Assembly: GCF_003369915.1 (NCBI RefSeq)
Contig: NC_046677.1
Coordinates: 28,538,913-28,602,912 of the forward strand
Length of the DNA stretch: 64,000 nucleotides
Origin: Drosophila miranda
Lineage: Eukaryota > Arthropoda > Insecta > Diptera > Drosophilidae
Reading direction: 5' to 3'
The notes beneath the pieces are model-generated. The model was not told where the DNA came from. It searched no databases and saw only the letters and a program-made list of their open reading frames with translations. Positions 1 to 11,289 of this stretch are shown here, piece by piece; within the stretch, counting starts at the first letter, position 1, and every line of letters starts with the position of its first letter. A program made the translations under genes and the position numbers.

Positions 1-2096
1 TACTTTTTGCTGCTGCTGTTGCTGCATCTTCTGTTGTTGCTGCTGCTGCAATTGCTTCTGTGCCCGTCGTCCGCTTTTGGCCGGTGCTGCCACTCGCTTC
101 GCAGAGTCTGTGGCAGCTGACGCTGCTGCCGCCCTACCCGCCGCTACGGCACCGGGATAGGGACCCAAGCTGTTGGCCAGATTGCGCTTGCTGGCCAGCC
201 GTTGCTTGTGCTTCTGCTGCTGCTGGTAGAAGAAGCGCTGCTGCTGCGTCCTCGGACTGGGTCGCGGCTCCACTGGCATCATCTCGCCGTCCTCCTGTGC
301 GCCAGTCTGATGTCCGGGTAGCTGGCCCAGCACGTGCATATGTTGCTGGTGGTGAAGTTGATGATCCAGCTTTTCGTGCTGCTGCTGCTGTTGCATGTGT
401 CGCTTCTTGTTGAGCTTGGCATCGATGCCCTCGTTCTCCTTGCGCTTCTGTATGGCCTTCTTTACCTCGTTGGGGACATCGGGTACTTTGAACTGCGAAA
501 GGGGATAGGATAGGGGTAAGAGATTAGTCGTTGGAATCATGTCCGTCTCTTAAAACGTTCAGATCAGAGCGTATTTCTTAGAAAGATCTAAAAAAATTAA
601 AAAACTTTCAAATTGTTTAAAAATCTCATAAAATATCTTAAATTTAAAAGAAAAATAACCCAAAGAAAATCAAATGTCGAATATAACGCCTAAAATCTAC
701 ATTTAACAGCTATTAAATATAAATATATTTCATTCAAAAAACGATTTAAAATAAATGAAATCCAAAGAACTGTTAAATTTTCAGGCATAACATAACATAA
801 CGGCTGACTGCTTACAGTGCCATGTAAAGGAATAACCATTCACAGCGGCGTGCTATCATTTCACTGTTAACAGCAGTTAATGTTTAACAGCTGCTAACAC
901 ATTAAAATTAACTATAATTTAATAAAATTTCTATCAATATACAAATCTTAAATAAAATAAAATAATCGAAAAAGAAACACTTGATATTTCTGCTTCTTCG
1001 TGCTGATTGTAGGCGTTCCAGGCAAAACATAAACGAAACGAAGCATTCCAATTAGATCTAAAGATATTTCCACTAAAAATCCGACTCTCCATCATGATAG
1101 AAATTATACGATCCGGGGAGATAATTCCAATGGAAATGTTGCTATAGGAGACGCCACACGTGACCCCACCACCCACCAACCAAGACGCGGATTAAGCGAC
1201 ACATGCCCGCAGCCGCGGCCCAGGCAGACTGTACTTTCACTGCCCCCGCGCGCGCACACAAGCAAGCACAAGCAGAACCCACGAAGCAAATCACGTATGC
1301 ACATCGGGCGGACGCCACATCGGTGCTAGGGGGATTATATAATTCTCTCTCTCACCGGCTCATCCATGATCACTAGCGTCGGGCCGTATTCCTGGGACCT
1401 GTTCCGGCCATACTTCAGTGCCATTAGATTGGCCTGATCGATGAGGGCATCGGCATAGTGGGCCCCCGTTTCGGCGGGCGGCAATAGTTTCGCATTTTCC
1501 AGACACGCCTTCGCCGCCAGATCGTTGGCCACAATGCTGAGCGCCGTTTGGGGACTGATACGCGGTAGCAGCGGATACGGACGACGACCTTCGCGCGACC
1601 ATTCCTGCCAGGTGTTCGGACCGCAGACACTGCGAGATACACACACGCACAGAGTGACACGAAACGAAACGAGGTTGAGATTGAGATTGAAAATTGGAAT
1701 TAATTTCCGCACTGGGTTCTCCTGCACTTCACTTACTTTTCGGCTATGGTGCAGAGCTGTTCATCGTTGACGGCGCGCCGCACCTCCGCCCGATGACGCT
1801 CCGGGGTTATGTGAAACAGTTGTCGCAGTTCCTCCAGCATTTTGCCCTTTGGTTCGCTCAGCGAGCCTTGCGCGCGAAAAACGCTTATTATATGCGAATA
1901 GGATTCAAGCTCTAAGCGAATGAAAGGCAAGAGAACACATTAGAGAGGATTCACTGGGGTTCTGGCTAGATATCTGGCCGTATTTGGGCATGATGCGAGC
2001 GTCGCTTGCTCCTGGATGTGCTGCCTTCCACTTACCAAGTCGACGCAGCATGCCTCGGCATTCGTCCCGCGACATTTCCAACGTTTGTGGCCACAT
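1..2096 (-). CDS. Emsy: Emsy orthologue, ENT-domain chromatin protein (5' part; 3' end outside window)
   Basis: Four coding exons are visible on the minus strand: 2096-2036, 1911-1737, 1629-1356 and 492-1; the last runs off the window. Exon lengths 61, 175, 274 and 492 keep one frame, with gtaagt or gtgaga donors. The first ~95 residues form an ENT domain: MWPQTLEMSRDEC, then LELESY, RAQGSL and TPERHRAEVRRAVNDEQ, followed by EWSREGRRPYPLLPR and ISPQTAL. This is the characteristic N-terminus of EMSY, the BRCA2- and KDM5/SIN3-associated chromatin factor; the fly gene is linked to the same nuclear complexes. Residues from about 171 onward are basic and glutamine-rich, with Q tracts at about 1-60 and 375-400. 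The start is the first ATG, right at the family N-terminus. The intron from 493 to 1355 is AT-rich and has no visible gene. Identification is strong; the C-terminal half is not seen. Confidence 0.9.
493..1355 (-). other. Emsy intron 3, no gene seen
   Basis: This 863-bp intron has a gtgaga donor next to 1356 and a pyrimidine-rich acceptor ending ttcgcag next to 492. Its centre is very AT-rich. I see no coding or RNA signal in it. Confidence 0.75.
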
Positions 2097-2227
2097 TGTG
2101 CACGCTGTTTTGCACACCGTATGCTAAATGCACTCCAAGCCGCTGGATTTCAGTGTTAATCCGTGGGTTTTCTCAAAGGCTTTTCGCGAATCTTGTTGCA
2201 AAAATTAAAACAAACTCTCTTCAGGCA

Positions 2228-2660
2228 GCGTTTCTAACAGTGTGACTGACCCCCGAAAATATACCGAAATATACCGCCTCATTTTCAAAATATACCGATG
2301 TAAAACCGAACTTAGCCCACTTAAGCCCCGTTATTTTAAACAGGATAACAACTTTAGTTACACCGAGGAAAATAATGCACATAACAATTGCTCTGGCAGA
2401 TCTATCCTATCCTTAATCATTGCTTTAAAAAAGACCACGATATCTTTCACCTGAACTGTGCGGAACTACTTCAAGTTTCATCAGAGTATTTCAATACCCA
2501 CTGGTCGGCAACGGGTTAATCGCTCTCTGTGCATGGTCGGAAATCATATTCCACGATTTTGATCTTTGGTTTAATATTACTGGCTAGCTAACACCCTCAG
2601 CGCAAAGCACATAGTTTTATCCGACTGATGAATACATTTTGTAAGTGATATGTCACTTAA
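2228..2660. repeat. Dispersed repeat, copy A (inverted relative to 38690-39150)
   Basis: The segment matches, in reverse complement and in the same order, the sequence at about 39150-38690. Shared blocks include CTCATTTTCAAAATATACC, CCTATCCTT, ACGATATCT, GAGTATTT-AATACCCACTGG, CAACGGGTTAAT, GCTCTCTGT, GATTTTGAT and CTAGCTA. Divergence is high, with small indels. The promoter motif cluster forms one end of the repeat. I do not recognise the family; it could be an old non-autonomous transposon or a duplicated promoter region. Confidence 0.7.
2238..2297 (-). promoter_or_regulatory. Emsy core-promoter motif cluster (Ohler Motif 1 + three Motif 6)
   Basis: Read on the minus strand there is a GTCACACTG (2246-2238, the core of Ohler Motif 1, the M1BP site) and three GGTATATTT elements (Motif 6) at about 2254-2276 and 2287-2296. 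This lies about 140 bp upstream of the Emsy ATG, where a TATA-less housekeeping promoter is expected. Motif identity is read from the sequence; promoter activity is inferred. Confidence 0.65.
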
Positions 2661-3590
2661 AAGTACTCCTTGTTATTGGATTGTGTCTAAAATACGGTTT
2701 AAGAAAAGAAGGTCAAAGAGTTTTACGTCATTGTTGCTGTTCAACAGGTATCCGCTATGAGTATAGACGTATTTATACCCTATTTCCTTTAATTAATACT
2801 AAAATTCTATTTTCCATGCTGATTTGAAAACTATAAAAGTGACATTTTCTCAGATTGACGTGTATTTGATATTTTAATGCATTTGATTAGATTTCTATAA
2901 ATATCTCGATCCCAGTAATACCCCCCTCTCGTTAAAGCGTAATAAAACGTAAGTGAGTATGGAGTGTAGGGCAATTGGTGCTGAGCTGAGCGCCAAAGTG
3001 GGATTATTTGAAAGTTAAGTTAATGAGTGACAAGAATAGAATGCAAATTTTTGATAAAATATAACATTATATACCTATATACCGTAAATATCCCTTCAAC
3101 CACTAACCATACAGTATGGTACTGTATGGTTAGTGCTTCAACTCAATTTCGACGTCAAAATATACCGAAAATTATCAGGAAACGTTTCAAATATACGTGA
3201 CCACTCACAGCGAAACGCTAAGAAACCACTGGTCTGTTATCAACACTGCTAATACCAGAAAATCAGTAATTATAAATATACAATTTAAATTTACTAAAGT
3301 TACTAAATACGTTCGCATATATTAAACCAAATATAATATTGCTACATCAAATATTGTACAGTTTTATTTAATGGCTTGAGTCTGAGTTGAGTTTTACTCT
3401 TGTCTTTGGCCAAGACAAGAGTACGATTATCACTGATATCTTGATTCGATACGATACCAATTCACAGGTAACTGGTTTCACTTAATGCTAAACAACCACC
3501 ACAACATTATTTACATACTGAAATTAACAAACAAAAAATAAAAACTCAAGTACACAAAAAACAGCATTCGGGTATTTACACGGACCATTG
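2661..3590. other. Intergenic region between Emsy and HIT gene 3' end
   Basis: AT-rich DNA without a convincing gene. It contains a perfect hairpin (3101-3135) and another AAATATACCG element near 3160, plus a CAAGACAAGAGTA-type stretch near 3400. The 3' untranslated region of the minus-strand HIT gene presumably occupies its right edge. Confidence 0.6.
3094..3142. repeat. Perfect 16-bp hairpin flanked by 7-bp direct repeats
   Basis: Arms CACTAACCATACAGTA (3101-3116) and TACTGTATGGTTAGTG (3120-3135) are exact reverse complements around a 3-nt TGG loop. CTTCAAC occurs immediately outside both arms (3094-3100 and 3136-3142). The layout resembles a tiny foldback insertion with a target duplication, or the product of a template switch during replication. 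Confidence 0.85.
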
Positions 3591-4287
3591 TTACAGTTCT
3601 CTCAATTCCAGAGCTTCGTTGGCGTCCCTGGCCTGCATTAAAGCAACAACAAAAAACAATAAGTAAAAGTAGCCCAATACAGGTGTGTTTTCTCACCGTT
3701 TTGAACCAAAATGAAGACATGAAGTTGATACGATTCCAAATGCTCATCTCCGAAGGAGGATAAATCCCATGTAGATGCAGATGCTTCACTGATATGAATG
3801 GCGGGATGTGAAATCCAATAATCGCCTTCGAAGGGTCAACATTCTTCGATTTTAGCAGCTCGACCATGCCCGATTCCATCCGCAGCACTGATCAACAAAC
3901 ACATGCACATGAATAAATTATAAACAGACATCTACATATGTACATATATGTTGTTGGGACGTGGCGGCTCTTACCAAGTCCAATGTGGGATTTGTTTAAA
4001 GCATTGAAACTGTCAAAGTGTTGCTTGGGGATGGCCAGATAGTGATACGTTGCCGCAGGACTCTTATCCTTGAATATCACATATTCGTCGGTTTGAACCT
4101 CCAGAACTGGCGGCGGCCCTTGTTTACCGTTGGCAAAATCACAAAATAAACATTCCTGTTGAGACGCTGCTGTCGTTGGGCTATTTATTCCGCAATTATA
4201 GACCGCGACGAGGCCTAGCAAGCCTAGTCCAGTGAGGGCGGCAAATATGGTTTTCTTCCGTTTGAACAGGAAATTCTCTCCATGCAT
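3591..4287 (-). CDS. HINT3-like histidine-triad (HIT) hydrolase with N-terminal membrane anchor
   Basis: Three exons on the minus strand: 4287-3975, 3887-3697 and 3632-3591 (313+191+42 nt, 181 residues). After a basic MHGENFLFKRKK start comes a hydrophobic stretch (about residues 13-30, FAALTGLGLLGLVAV), predicted to be a membrane anchor. The HIT domain follows: CLFCDF, VFKDKSPAATYHYLAIPK, and the catalytic triad HLHLHGI, ending MSIWNRINFMSSFWFKT. Such proteins hydrolyse adenosine phosphoramidates and acyl-adenylates. The order and C-terminus match animal HINT3. The start is the first ATG in frame; upstream codons reach a TGA without another ATG. The melanogaster counterpart may be CG15362 or CG34015, but I am unsure which. 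The gene is divergent with the next one, only 171 bp between start codons. Confidence 0.85.
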
Positions 4288-4458
4288 GTTGTCGTAGAAA
4301 GTGCAGTCTGGCACTGCCACTGGTTCGTATCAGCTGACAATTTTGCCATTCACAGTGGCTAGTACATAAATGGGTGGCAATTTTTTTTAGGTTTTAAGCC
4401 TAAACAAATGAGTTTAAAATTAATTTTCCAATGAAAACTCAATCGACAACCCATAACG
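4288..4458. promoter_or_regulatory. Compact bidirectional promoter region
   Basis: These 171 bp separate the start codons of the HIT gene (-) and the KIAA2013-like gene (+), so both promoters and 5' leaders must lie here or overlap the genes. A CAGCTG E-box (about 4330) and a TTTTTTTTAGG tract are visible. No TATA box is convincing. Confidence 0.55.
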
Positions 4459-6626
4459 ATGTTGTTCCGCTCAGCCAAAAACAAATTCGAGACGGTGGAT
4501 GTGATGCGCCGGCTGAAGCGTCTGGCCGAAGGCACCCTTTCCTCGTATCGCCGTTTGTTTTTGCTGCTCCTCTGCGTGTGCACAGTTTTCTATATGCTGC
4601 CGCCGATCTTTCGTTATATATTTCTAAGTGCACCGGAGCAGAAGGGTAACCCAATGGCCGTTTCATCTGGGCTATAATATATAACCGCATTATGTTTTAC
4701 AGATCCCCATAGCGTGTGCATGGATGACCGTTTGACACCGTACATACTCCAGAACTATGAATTCGATGCCAACATTCGTCACGTGTCGCCCTCGAAGCTG
4801 CCGGGCGAGCGCGATTTCACGCCATATATTGGTAACGGCTACATCGGTTTGGAGATAGCCCACGATGCGTCGCTGAACATCAAGCACGGTCGTGCCATGC
4901 AGCTGCCCATCCGTTTTCAGCCGATTGTGTCCGTGGCACAGCAGAGTGTGGGCGTCGAAAAGGAATCAACCGTTGTCGAGTATCTGACGGGAATGGTGCA
5001 TCGGTTTCAGTGCTTCCCTGGCTACTTTGCTTCCTACACCTACTACGCACATCGCACGCAGCCCAATATCCTCGTGCAGGAGCTGCAGATCACCAATACT
5101 CGCAACATGATTGAAGACGTCGAGCTGATAATGCCACGCGTTAACCTGCCCAGGCTTTCGCATCGCACCCTGAAGCTAAGGTTACTGTGTGTCTTTGATC
5201 GGCGCCTCTTATTGTTCTGACGTGTGCTTGTTTACCTTTTCAGTGAGCCAGCTTCCGCAGGTATGGTGTTCTACAACGAGCTGGACGTGTTAACGGGCAT
5301 TGTGCAGCCCGTCGCAGAGGATCCCAGTAAATTGATTGTCGTAAGCATTGTGAAGCCTCAGCTAGATGCAAAGCTGCAGGTCCGCAAGCGGGGAACAGTG
5401 CGTATTGTGTATCCCGTAGCGATACACTACTCCAAGCCCGTTGCTGAGGCGCAGATAAAGGCAACTGTCGAGGCTAACGAGCAACAGGCCACGCAAGCCA
5501 TGATAAAGCTCCTGCAGAAACTGGGCTCAAAGGCAGCCAATACGGGCTCATCGTACAGCATCAATACCTTTCGCCAGGAGCATATCGATGTGTGGGCAGA
5601 TCTCTGGGCCACAGGTTTTACGATAAGCACATCCAAGGCGGAGCATAGTTTGAACGGGGACCGCATCAATGCCACCATGTATGCGGTGCTCTCCCAGGTG
5701 CGTTGCTTTGAGTTCGAGGAAATGGGCACGGCCGTCTCTTCGGCCAAAAAAGAGGATATAGCTAAGGCCCTGACCTATGCCGAGGGCTGTTATGATTCCT
5801 ATCACACGCTGCAGGCGGAGAACCTGTGGCGGGAGATGTCCACCCTGCAGCAGCTGAATTCCTTGGTCTCCTCTTGGATGCTGACGCTCGAGAAACAGGG
5901 CTGCCACAATCTCATACGTGCGGGTGCTTCAGGTGTTATACAAGCAATGGTCTTAAGTTTTGGGAGCTTTCGCTTTAGCAATCAGCACTTGGAGTGCAAT
6001 ATCCATCCAAAATTCCTGCACAGGGACTTCCACTTTCGACGTCTTAACTATGGCAACAAGACACATGTTAATGTCACCATCATTGTCAAGGATGATAATA
6101 AGGCGATCATCCAAGTGGCTTTGGATCGCTCCGATCGCAGTTACTATGCCTGCGATGGCGGCTGTCTAGATGAGCCTGTACTGCTCACGTAAATATCTCT
6201 GATAAAAACTTAATTTTCTAAGTGTTAAATTTGTTTCTTTTGCAGTCAAAGCCGTCGACACTTCCCAGTTAAACTGACTGAACCTCTGACAGCAATACTA
6301 TACATAACCGAGGACAAACAGCACATGGAGGAACTCCATCATGCCATTCATGTTAAAGAAGTGGTCGAGGGTGAGTCTCTTCTATTCATTATTGCTTGGA
6401 GAACCTTGAAACCTTTAAATCGTGTATTCCATGTATAGCTCCTGCCCATGAACAACATTTGATTGCTTTGCACAAGCATGGCCATCAATTGGGCGGCCTG
6501 CCCACGCTCTTTTGGGTATCTGTGTGTGCAATAATTATAGTATTTCATATTTTCCTATGTAAGCTAATTATCAAGGAGTACTGCGAACCAAGCGATAAGT
6601 TAAGGTATCGTTATAACAAACCGTGA
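4459..6626 (+). CDS. KIAA2013-like two-TM luminal glycoprotein (function unknown)
   Basis: Five exons: 4459-4645, 4703-5180, 5244-6188, 6246-6370 and 6439-6626; 1923 nt in frame, 640 residues, close to the human KIAA2013 length (about 630). Near the N-terminus (about residues 24-46) is a signal-anchor LFLLLLCVCTVFYMLPP, and near the C-terminus a second helix (FWVSVCAIIIVFHIFLC) followed by a short basic tail. The large middle part begins with MDDRLTPYILQNYEFD and DFTPYIGNGYIGL, resembling the start of glycosidase-like KIAA2013 domains, with several NxS/T sites. This suggests a protein anchored at both ends with a luminal or extracellular body. Biochemical role is not established to my knowledge. 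The melanogaster counterpart may be CG31663 (uncertain). The joins are supported by phase and GT-AG sites; the 4645 donor is gtaacc, a weaker one. Confidence 0.85.
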
Positions 6627-7091
6627 TCCTAGTTGTATATAGTACATATATTTTTTGGGACAGTGTGTGGCATATGCTAGTAAAATACAAAACACAAATC
6701 GAAATGGCAACAAAATATCATAATTTTACGACAAAGAGAAAGAGTGTGAATCCTAGTGTAAATCAAGTTGATTTGTGATCCCTGCAGCCCAGTAAATATC
6801 CATTATATCGCGTACTTATGTTTTGTCCGAAATTAATGCAAACAAAATTCGATTATATTCATTAACATTTAAAATGCTTTACTTTTCCAAAAGGCAGATC
6901 TTTTAGCTTATGTACAGAGATATATATATATATATATATAAAGAGAGATAGAGTGATTGTGTGAGAAAATGCAATTAGTTTGACTAAATTTCACGATTTA
7001 AATTTCGTTGGATTGGTGCTATCAAAAATTCCGTACAGATGCCGATAGTAGCTACTAAAATTCCACCCTCCACTTTCACTGATACCATCTT
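6627..7091. other. Convergent 3' region with (TA)10 microsatellite
   Basis: Short space between the 3' ends of the KIAA2013-like gene (+) and Got2 (-). It holds a (TA)10 run at 6921-6940 followed by a short GA tract. No gene is seen. Confidence 0.75.
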
Positions 7092-10000
7092 CTATTTGGT
7101 GACCTTGTGTATGCTCTCGGCCAGATAATCCACATTCTTGCTAGACACTCCGGCCATGGAAATGCGACCATCCTGGGTCATGTAGATGCTGTACTCCTTG
7201 GCTAGTTTCGTGACCTGTTCGGGTTTCAGGCCCGTGAAGCAGAACATGCCAATCTGGTTGACAATGTGTTCCCAGCTGCGGCTGGAGCCCAGCTTCTTGA
7301 GGTTTTCCCTCAGCGTACAGCGGGCATCGATGATGCGATCGGCCATCTGCTTGACATCCACCAGCCACTGTTTTCGCAGGTCATCGCTGTTCAGGATCTC
7401 GGCAGCAATGCGGGCTCCGTGTATGGGCGGGCTCGAGTACAAACCACGAATGATGATCTTCACCTGGGACATTACACGTGCGGCCTCCTCTTCATCGGTG
7501 CAGACAACGGTGAAGGCACCAGCACGCTCTCCGTACAGACCCATGTTCTTGGCAAAGCTCTGGGCCAGGCAGAAGTCATGGCCATCGGCCTCAAAAATGC
7601 GCACCGCCTGGGCATCACGGTCCACATCGCCCGAGGCGAATCCCTGATAGGCAAAGTCAATGAAGGGATACAGTTTGCGGTCCTTCACGACCTTGGAGAT
7701 CTCACGCCACTGCTCCACAGTGGGATCCACGCCAGTGGGATTGTGTGCGCAGGCATGCAGCAGAACAATAGCTCCCTCGGGCGCTTTCTGGAAAGGCACA
7801 TTAAATATACACTTTTTAGGGTTTCGCTTTCGATTCGACGCACCTTCAGATCCTCAATCATGCCACTGAAGTCCAGATCGCAGCTGGCGGGATTGTAGTA
7901 GCGATAACGCTTAACGGACAGACCGCTGTGCTCGAAGATTGGCACATGATTGCCCCAAGTGGGATTGGGCATGTACACATCGCGACAGCCTGTCCAGAAA
8001 CGGCTCAAGAAGGCGGCACCCACGCGGAGAGCTCCAGTTCCACTGATCGTCTGGGTGGTGACATTGTGCTTAGCCTGCAGGCGTTTGGAGTCCTTGCCCA
8101 AAGCCAGTTCAATGGCTTTGTTGTAGAACTCGGGAAAGCCAATGATTGGGGCATACTCCTTGTCCAAGCCGCGACCCAAAACCCGCTTTTCTGCCTGTCA
8201 AATGATTGTCAAATAGAAAATGTATCGTTGAGTGGTTGTTAAGCTGTTTGGCTATTTTCAGGACTCACCTCCCGCACACTGGGCAGGACGAAGGGCTTGG
8301 TGTTATCATCGCGATAGGCACCAACGCCCACATTCATCTTTTTCGGATTTTGGTCCCGCTTAAATGCCTCTGTAACGCCCAAAATGGCATCGGGAGGACC
8401 CATTTTTACTTCCGAGAACCATGATGATCTGTAAGAGAGTAAATAGTGTGACAAATCAGTTGGGTTTCTTGGAGCTCTTCAACTATCTTTGGTTCTATTT
8501 TTGTAGTCTTAACCTTTAGCCCCCTTAATGGGTTCTTCTTATATTGTTATCTCTCCTAAAATTAATTGAGAGATTAAAATGCGCTGCTTAGTGGGTTATC
8601 TACCACTTGCTTTTATCATTTGGGTTTTGTAGCTAAAGTTTGAAAGTCATCTGAAGGATTTCTTGGATTTTGCACCTTCTGTTCTCACACCTCGAGGGGG
8701 TACAAGCTCTCTTATCAACCTGACGCCACAGTAAACAAGCTCGAACGATTTACATGAACTGAATCCACCCATATAGCAGAACATATGCATAGATCTCACG
8801 GAGCCTACGTCAGTGATAATGTCTCTGCTGACGTATACGGTTTTGTCACATTTAATGTAGAGCTCAAGGAAATTCTAAATTTAATCAAAGTTCTTTCAAT
8901 TAAGGAAGCCGCTTCCTATCGCCGTTTTTGATTGTGTTGATAAGTCCACAAAAGTTTCCGGTTGCAGTTCGATAAAACAAACTTTTCTCATAAACCAAGA
9001 AGTACGAGTAGTACCATAAAAATCAAAGCACGCGACCAAAGCGTGATATGTCAATGTATTACCCTACGAAATTTGTGTGCGGCTTATCAGTGGCCATAGC
9101 AGATTGGCTTACCCGCCCTTACATTCGCTGGACCATAGGCGTCTTAATAGAGGTAATGAATTTTGCATTATGACAAAAGATTTTTAATATTAATATAGCT
9201 TAAATGTGACGTAAAATACTGAAAGTACAGTGACTATGAAACCAGAACTTTATGGTTAGGATATTTATAAAAATCACATTGTGCAGAAGGGCATATCTGC
9301 CATTAAAATGTATTAATATATTATCAGAATTTTTTTAACTGTCAAATATTGGTTTCCATACAGAAATATTAACGAAAAACTGTTCGGAACAGTTTTGAAC
9401 TATAATAAATATTATTTAGGGCATCTATAAGTCGTTCAGTTTCATTCTATTCAATCATTTGCTTTTGGAATGCTTTGTCAAGCGCGAAGAAAAAATAGAA
9501 ATACAACAAAAACGCACCCATGGAACGTCATAAAATTTGCTTTAAAAATAAATAAACATCCGTTCATTCTGATAAATTCACACATACAAAATATACCACA
9601 TTTTTTAGACACTTATATTATATAGGGAAAGCTCTCTAGTCAAACAGATAATCGTACTTTTAACTTATTTAAATTACTTTCATGGACGTTAAAGTACTAT
9701 AAATGTTTTCTCTCTTCAGTAACCAATGATAGTCCGCCCTAGGAAGCTTTCACTGTGCCTATATTTACTTCTTTGAATTCCAAACATATGCAAATATTAG
9801 CAAGAACTTCCAAAACTTGATAAGAACAGCTGAGCAGTCTGCTCTAAGTCCCCATAAAATGATGAAATTTAAGCCCCATCCTCTGGCTCTCACAGACCCA
9901 TTTCCAGTTTCTCAGTCACCTCATGGCTGACATAATGAAATCAGCCTCAAAGAAAAAAACACAACTCAGAATTCGAATTGGCCCACAAATTGCACCAGTA

Positions 10001-10223
10001 ATTGCACACAAAAAACATCATTGAGGGGCCACAGTCACTGGAGACCGGCAACTGCAATGACCTTGACAGATGACACTGCGCCGCTGCAATCTGCAACGTG
10101 GTTCTATAACAGCAACAACAACAACCCCTCCTCTCTCCATACTTACTTGCAACGCAAGGCGGCGGCAGCCGAGGGTGCCACACGATTGCTCAACAGCAAA
10201 CTGCGCTTATAGATCTGCGACAT
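7092..10223 (-). CDS. Got2: Mitochondrial aspartate aminotransferase (Got2)
   Basis: Four exons on the minus strand: 10223-10147, 8428-8269, 8194-7844 and 7787-7092 (77+160+351+696 nt, 427 residues). The enzyme is a PLP-dependent transaminase interconverting aspartate/2-oxoglutarate and oxaloacetate/glutamate, part of the malate-aspartate shuttle. Exon 1 encodes [16 protein letters not shown] and an alanine-rich, arginine-containing stretch, a typical mitochondrial presequence, and joins in frame to [18 protein letters not shown]. Family blocks follow: [39 protein letters not shown], and [14 protein letters not shown], in which Lys276 is the PLP Schiff-base lysine. It ends at SIHKVTK. Exon 1 was found by looking for a presequence with a gtaagt donor in matching phase, and sits 1.7 kb upstream. 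Confidence 0.95.
8429..10146 (-). other. Got2 intron 1
   Basis: A 1.7-kb AT-rich intron. The only coding-like element is a 35-codon open stretch on the opposite strand (9048-9152) ending in a GT donor, described separately. Confidence 0.75.
9048..9152 (+). CDS. Weak candidate short coding exon inside Got2 intron 1
   Basis: An ATG opens a 35-codon frame ([15 protein letters not shown], then [14 protein letters not shown]) that ends at GAG followed by gtaatg, a possible donor in phase 0. It is antisense to Got2. I found no second exon in the following DNA, and the family is unknown. It may well be chance. Confidence 0.15.
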
Positions 10224-11289
10224 GTTTGCTATAAATGCACAGAATAAATGTACTATTTTCTCGTAATAATAATGAGTGGTAAATGCCGGCAAACGGTAGA
10301 GGCACCGATGGATTTCAGATGAATACTAACTAGTGGAATTTTAGTCGAATCCGCCTGAACTAAGGTAAAAGCTACGCACGCAAGAAATGTGACCGCATGG
10401 GGAACGAGAAAATACGACAGAAGAGAGCTTAAACTTTTAGAAAGCTTACGAAACAGCCAGAGAATGGGCCCGCTAAAATTTGATTCACCCATCTGGCAGC
10501 TTCGCCAAAAGCTTTTCATTTTTCCTACTTTTAAGTTTTATGTTTGGGTTTTACTTTTAAAATTGGTCTATGGAGAAACCACTTCATGAAATAAGGAGGT
10601 TGCATAGAGATGGATAGATGGTGATGTCTTGAAGTATGGCTGGAATCTAGAGCTTTGAGGTATCTAAGGGACTCTTTCATATCAGATATAGTTTTTAAGA
10701 GGTCTTGCAGAATAGACCCGTCAATATCTGAGTTGGTTGATGAACAGCTTCAGATTAAACCGAAATTTCATTTACAGCAAAATAACTTAGCCATTCAAAA
10801 ATCTTCACTAATCATAACTAAATAAATTAAATGGGCACGATCAAACTTCGACAATTTTTTTAAAATAATTATAACGTTTTGTTATGCGATCTTTCCGTAA
10901 ATAAATTAATGGGGAATGATATCCATAGATTCCATTGAGAAGAAGTTTTGTAGATCATATCGGAATAAATAAGAACGCTTGCGATAACCGTGAGGGAACG
11001 TTTTTAAAGACCAAAACAGATCTTTCTATCGCCACAAGTCCATCTCTCCAGGTGAAAGCTTTCTTCGCACAGCTGTTCGCATATTCTTGAAGCTTTGTCC
11101 GTGCTGTTTTCGTTATTCTTTCGCGTTTGGTTTCTTGTGAGATTTGCCGAGCTTAGCGAGTTCAGTAGATTTGTAGCCGCCGCGGGGTTGAAAAAGAAAA
11201 ATAAAAGGTAAAGAGAAATGTCTTCCGCTCGATAAACGTGAATTTACCTTGTAATTGAATTAAGCAGAAAAGCAAAAGCGAGAGGAAAA
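10224..11289. other. Divergent intergenic region, Got2 and Npc2a promoters
   Basis: About 1.07 kb between the start codons of Got2 (-) and Npc2a (+). Near 11159 there is a TTCAGTAGAT initiator-like element, about 130 bp before the Npc2a ATG. No gene is seen. Confidence 0.6.

Noticed and set aside
60-413. Plus-strand open frame of 117 codons at the window start
   Set aside because: It is the antisense shadow of the glutamine-rich Emsy exon 4, whose frame continues in phase from the ENT-domain exons.
4288-4320. Upstream GTG start for the HIT protein
   Set aside because: A GTG start is not expected in a nuclear fly gene; the frame has no ATG above 4287 before a TGA, so the ATG at 4287 was chosen.
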